Part shown: piece after piece, positions 59,736 to 64,000 of the stretch
How the letters are laid out: each line of letters starts with the position of its first letter
How positions within the stretch are numbered: the stretch's first letter is position 1
The notes under the pieces: model-generated
Seen by the model: the letters and a program-made list of their open reading frames with translations, nothing else
What the model was told of the DNA's origin: nothing
The model's database searches: none
Assembly (NCBI RefSeq): GCF_037975245.1
Contig: NC_092564.1
Coordinates: forward strand, 22,276,984 to 22,340,983
Length of the DNA: 64,000 nucleotides
Origin: Apostichopus japonicus
Lineage: Eukaryota; Echinodermata; Holothuroidea; Aspidochirotida; Stichopodidae
Direction of reading: 5' to 3'
Translations under genes and position numbers: made by a program

Positions 59736-60427
59736 TGTAATATTGTGACGAGCCCGGCTCCTCCGATAGTGATAGTATATCGGGACTCGCGATAGAAAGG
59801 TACTGGGATATCTTGATGCCGTATTTATGCTTCTTCAGGAGATGTCTCGAACGGGCGAAAACAATGAGTTCACAGAAAAACAATTTGACAAGATCGGATT
59901 TGATTAATGATTCGGTATAATTTCTTCTCTGTCGATTCTCTTAACAAATAAAACTAAATTACAATGATTGACTTGACTTGACTCCGTCAATTACGCAATT
60001 AGAGGGAGTGATGAACTTTCGGCGGAGTGATAAAACTTTCGGCCCCATGCCGTTTTATACCTTACTTCTATAAAATCCCTCTGCGCACAATCAGAAGGCA
60101 GCCAATAACCTGACCATCCTGTATTAACTTAACGATATAAAAATAAGTGCGCTGGCACTGATCTGCCCTGATTGGTTGGGAGTTTGGAAGTCCATCCCCT
60201 TTCTATGGAAACTTCCATACCACGTGAGAGAACCTTCTTGAATGTTCCACAGACATAATGGAATCTATTTTGGGAAAAGGCCCTGTACCAAGATTCAATA
60301 AGATAGTTAAAAAACTTCTCGTGGGAAAACTGAATCCATGACCTAGATAAATACATAAGAGGCCTGTAAGGTGTCTCGATGGAGTGTATCGGTAACATCA
60401 AAGAGATGGTATCACTATTTCATAACA
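59736..60427 (-). mobile_element. Solo LTR, inverse relative of 14425-15163
   Basis: On the minus strand it begins TGTTATGAAATAG and ends CACAATATTACA. Flanks are TTAG at 59732-59735 and 60428-60431. It retains the TATA-like 'tataaaa' and is alignable end to end with the copy in AKR intron 1, with small deletions. Confidence 0.8.
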
Positions 60428-60431
60428 TTAG

Positions 60432-61617
60432 TTGTTCCTTGATAAATCACATGCCTCTGCGTCCAACATGTTTTTCGCATGTGGTAGTGTCCTACCACAA
60501 ACTCGCTGCCAGCGCCTACGTATTTACTTTATTAACACATAGTAACACACTTTCACAAAAGAAAAGGCTTAAAGGCTCGAATATAACTTTGAATGTACAT
60601 TGTATTCACCACGTAATACTGTCTTAAAAGTGAAAATGATATGTACACAGAGGTCAATGTCCTAACATGACCTATGCCTCCAGATTACCTAATGAGGTTT
60701 ATTCTTCTACAGTCAACTGTAAAAATACATCCTTCATGTTTCGTTAATAAAATGTGAACAAGGCCACATCTTCTAAGAAAAGAACGTTCATTTGTTTTAC
60801 TTAATCTGCTGCTATTTTGACACTGACTCTTTTTTGTATTCATCCAAATTCAATACAAAAGATGGCGAGAAAATACATCTTCGAACGCCCTGATGCTAAT
60901 AAACCAACATGTAACAACCATTTTACATATCATCCTGTTAGAGATAGGTCACCAACGAGTATCTAGCTAACACCGAAGGAAAAACAAAACATCACGTCTT
61001 CGTGACGCATAGCAAAATGTAAAATTATATCTGTACGTGCTTGCATGTCAGGAATACGAATCCCCTGGCCCCACCAGATTGTAATATTTTTTAATTTGAA
61101 TAGAAAATAATCAATTAAACCACAAGGCTATGGCCTAAAACGTGTTGCAATATATTTCTTTTCCAGTTTACTGTCATTCCCAGTTTAAAAGATTCGTATA
61201 ATATATTTGTTACAATATACAGTGTTTATTCAGCTCGGTGGAAACAAAACCAAATGGAATTATCGTTTATCGATACTGCGCATTAACATACACGCTTCAC
61301 TGCAACATGATATTAACAAACAGAGACACTTTCCAACTACGAAAAATACGAAAAATACGAAAAATAATATTTTTGATCAGGTTTGCGAATTATAACTTAC
61401 GTAAAGTTTGTAAACTTACGTCATACTACCAATATGCACTCTTCACTGTTTGGGAAAGGTAATGATATTACCAATCAGGAATTAAAAGAATTACCTTTCT
61501 TGTGCGGGAAGTAGAAGAGATGGCGCTAGTTAAGTAATAGTTTTGTCAATATATTAAATATAAGGATGGCACTTGTAAGCTTCCGTAGGTACATTTTTAA
61601 GAGGAAAGAGCCTCATT
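60432..61617. other. Intergenic sequence, nothing assigned
   Basis: No gene or repeat is recognised, apart from a short 'aaatacgaaa' run at about 61340. Confidence 0.35.
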
Positions 61618-61935
61618 AGGCCACGTATTCAGTGGACATGGGCTGCACATATGCCGGTCGCAGAGAGTGTCTCGCCCTCTGGCCAAAGCAAGGATTCACC
61701 GACGCCACCTAGAATGCTTCTGGTCGACCTCTGACCAACCGACCCTCCTCGCATCCTCCCCGGTTCGTTTACGACAACAAGGGAGACATGGCACGGGATC
61801 CTAGGCCACAAAAAGTACCATACCTACAGCCGGAGGTATTCAGCCTTCAGCCTGTATCGAACCCTATCCACGGTTTATTCGATTAGCAGTGCAAGGGTCT
61901 TTCCCTTACACCGTCACGCTAACCAACACAACAGC
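61618..61935 (-). repeat. tRNA-derived SINE, minus orientation
   Basis: The minus strand has an A-box-like 'ttggttagcgtgacgg' and B-box-like 'agggttcgatac' near 61848-61925. A body shared with 58650-58850 follows. Confidence 0.6.
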
Positions 61936-62025
61936 TAGAAAACTAACTTCAGAACTAATACTTAAAGACGAGACTGAAAAAGGAGGGAAATATCAAAATA
62001 GAATTTTGTGACATTCGTCGATCTT

Positions 62026-62101
62026 TGGTGGGTTTCGAACTTACTCGAGATATCAGTTTCTTGGTCATCTGTCCAACCTACTGAGCTAGCGAACGACTCT
62101 G
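62026..62101 (-). repeat. tRNA-like sequence (SINE head or tRNA pseudogene)
   Basis: The minus strand has A box 'tagctcagtaggttgg' and B box 'aagttcgaaaccc' at tRNA-like spacing. The acceptor stem does not pair convincingly, so a functional tRNA is unlikely. Confidence 0.5.
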
Positions 62102-62109
62102 AAACATTA

Positions 62110-62834
62110 TCCAGCTATATTGAGCTTTGGCAGATGGGGTTAAAATCTCACTCGTTGCAATGAAAGCAGAAAGCAATAAGTCTCTTTTAAGTTCGTTCTC
62201 AATGATCAGGTAATGTGAGATTCAGATTAACAATAGGCTGACCCTATAGGATGTCATTATTGATTCTTTCAAGACACGTAGGATTTTAAATTGCAACAAG
62301 AGATGCTCCATTTATAAAGGAGTAAATCTCAAGTGAAGAGTTTTCTCTATCACGAGTTATTTGCTTCCGATTAAATCATTTGTTATCATAATATAAGAAC
62401 AAAAGTCATGCCTTCTTATAGGTTTGTGTACGATTGGACGCTAAAGCTCAACATTTGGCGAAATTCAAAGACAGAATATCCATATTCTCAAACCAAAAGT
62501 CCAAACAGCACACAATGCAGATCGCCCCTCTACCTTCAACCACTATGGGGGTGGAGGGAAGGTGGTGGGGCGATCATATCATCAAATAAACGCCCCTCAT
62601 CCTTATTTTTGTTTACTTTTGATAACCGTATACTCTCTCAGTCATCTATGGATATGTGAATACGCACAAAACACTAAAAGAAATCACCGGTGAAAAGAAT
62701 TGCGCAACTTTCAGCTACAATCATACCCTTCCTCAGTATTCTACAGATCTAAAGTTATTATAGTTTCAAATATGGTGGTGTTAGAAGTTAAAACAAATTT
62801 CAGTTCCTCGCCATCATTTTCCCGTGAAGGTTTA
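62110..62834. other. Intergenic sequence, nothing assigned
   Basis: No supportable feature. Confidence 0.35.
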
Positions 62835-62842
62835 TTTATTAA

Positions 62843-63481
62843 CAAGGGCGGCGGAAGCACTTTTAATCTGGGGGGGGGGGGGGCACCGACATCAAATGGA
62901 CTGATGCAGCCTTATATTAAGTACCCTTTATAACTCTTATTGTATTATCTTATTTGCGTATACACATCACTCCATCAACGCCCCCACGCCCCCCCCCCCC
63001 CTTCAATGAAACAATGCATACTAGCACTGCAATATCCAATGTGCAAATTGGGAAACAAGAAACAAGTTTTTTTTTAGACAAAATGAGGTGAAATCATGCT
63101 AGTTGCTAATGTAAGAATCTTCCGAAATAGAGTTTATTTCTTATTAATATCTTAACATTTTTGTTTTCCATTCGAAAAGCTTTGAGTTTGACCCACAGAA
63201 AATCATTAAAAGTCAGGGGCGTAGCCAGGATTTGCAAAGTTGTATGCACGACTATCTGAGCGGAGCGCCACCACCGGTTGGCGCGGAGCGTACAAGAAAA
63301 GTTTTGGTTTTACAAACCCCTCAGATGGCCGGAAACGGCCATTCCCGAGTGTTCATTCTGGTTCCCTGGCCTCTTGCTAAATTGAGACACCTCAATTTTT
63401 ATGTAGAAAAAGGGCACATTTTTAACCTGAGGAAAAGTGGGGGGGCACGTGCCCCCTGTGCCCCCGGTTCCGCCGCCCTTG
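62843..63481. mobile_element. 639-bp hAT element, perfect 8-bp TSD, relative of 22977
   Basis: Flanks are TTTATTAA at 62835-62842 and 63482-63489. Ends are CAAGGGCGGCGGAA and, inverted, CAAGGGCGGCGGAA. An internal segment starting CAGGGGCGTAGCCAGG at about 63215 carries a core module (63251-63300) and looks like a merged second family without its right end. Confidence 0.94.
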
Positions 63482-63489
63482 TTTATTAA

Positions 63490-64000
63490 GTACATTAACC
63501 CACCCATAATGATAACTGGCCACTTAAATGTATCTATTGAAATAACACATTTCTGATATATAAGTGCACCACACATAAGTAGAAGGGAAACGGCTTTGAT
63601 ATCTGAAATAGGATGTAGTTACGTAGGTATCGGGCCGTCGATTAAGTAGCTATGATGATGGACAACAGTGGACGACTCCCGGGCAGTTGTTCAAAAACAC
63701 AGAATACTTTGTACCTCAAACAGGTAATAATACGACGCAGCTGCAAGGACTACAGCATTTAGCTAATTTCTAAGCCATATAGTAATAACATGAACCTACA
63801 ACAACGCATCCGTTTGAAATTTATTTGATCTCATTATTAATAAATTAGAATATCCTGCTTCTAGCACAATGTATATAACAGTTCATTGTTTTTCTCAACA
63901 ACATTTTGGTTCTGCGCAGTTGCTGTTAAAACCCTAAGCGGCTGTAATTTTCCATCAATGAGTACATTATAGTTAGAATACTATGTCATTATCATAATGA
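63490..64000. other. Intergenic sequence to the window edge
   Basis: No gene or repeat is recognised. Confidence 0.35.

Noticed and set aside
14425-60427. A single 46-kb LTR retrotransposon bounded by the two LTRs
   Set aside because: The LTRs are in opposite orientation, each has its own 4-bp duplication, and no gag/pol lies between them.

Overview
The window is nuclear DNA from a metazoan. It has split genes with GT-AG introns and almost no long open frames. It is packed with DNA transposons, tRNA-derived SINEs, LINE remnants, solo LTRs and microsatellites. The RING-filamin-NHL gene, the repeat content and the AT-rich composition suggest a marine deuterostome invertebrate. An echinoderm, perhaps a sea cucumber, is my best guess, but that is inference and not proof.

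Only two host genes can be supported, both on the minus strand. (1) An aldo-keto reductase (AKR) occupies 772-16216, with five in-window coding exons: 16142-16216, 13534-13701, 12812-12928, 12126-12203 and 772-891. All introns are phase 0. The gene encodes residues 1-186 and keeps the Asp-Tyr-Lys-His catalytic tetrad. Its C-terminal third lies beyond the left edge. (2) A single-coding-exon RING / filamin-like / NHL-repeat protein of 534 residues lies at 28211-29815. It resembles TRIM-NHL proteins but has no B-box. I see no host gene that I can support right of about 30 kb.

AKR intron 4 (892-12125) is the most structured region. A 201-bp segment that includes the 5' end of exon 5 is tandemly present four times. 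The fourth copy is split by a 9.8-kb insertion (1545-11333) with TTAA target duplications and short inverted ends. That insertion carries a 5-bp-TSD hAT-like element (2669-4541), which is itself split by an 8-bp-TSD hAT element (2774-4107). AKR intron 1 holds a solo LTR whose inverted relative lies at 59736-60427.

From 21 kb rightwards the window is mostly transposon debris. Many hAT-type non-autonomous elements can be delimited exactly by matching target-site duplications: 21551, 22977, 30828, 35060, 35555, 42245, 42532, 44275 (7 of 8 bases), 50049, 54189, 55025, 55695 and 62843. Two related 1.9-2.0-kb elements (50049 and 54189) allow an empty-site/filled-site comparison. A Mutator-like element with 78-bp inverted ends lies at 33355-34508. 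Degenerate LINE pieces lie at 47161 and 52035. Several tRNA-like SINE heads and a dispersed repeat carrying nuclear-receptor-type DR1 sites are also present. Nothing resembles a prokaryotic system, and no new enzymatic system was found. The unusual content is genomic architecture.
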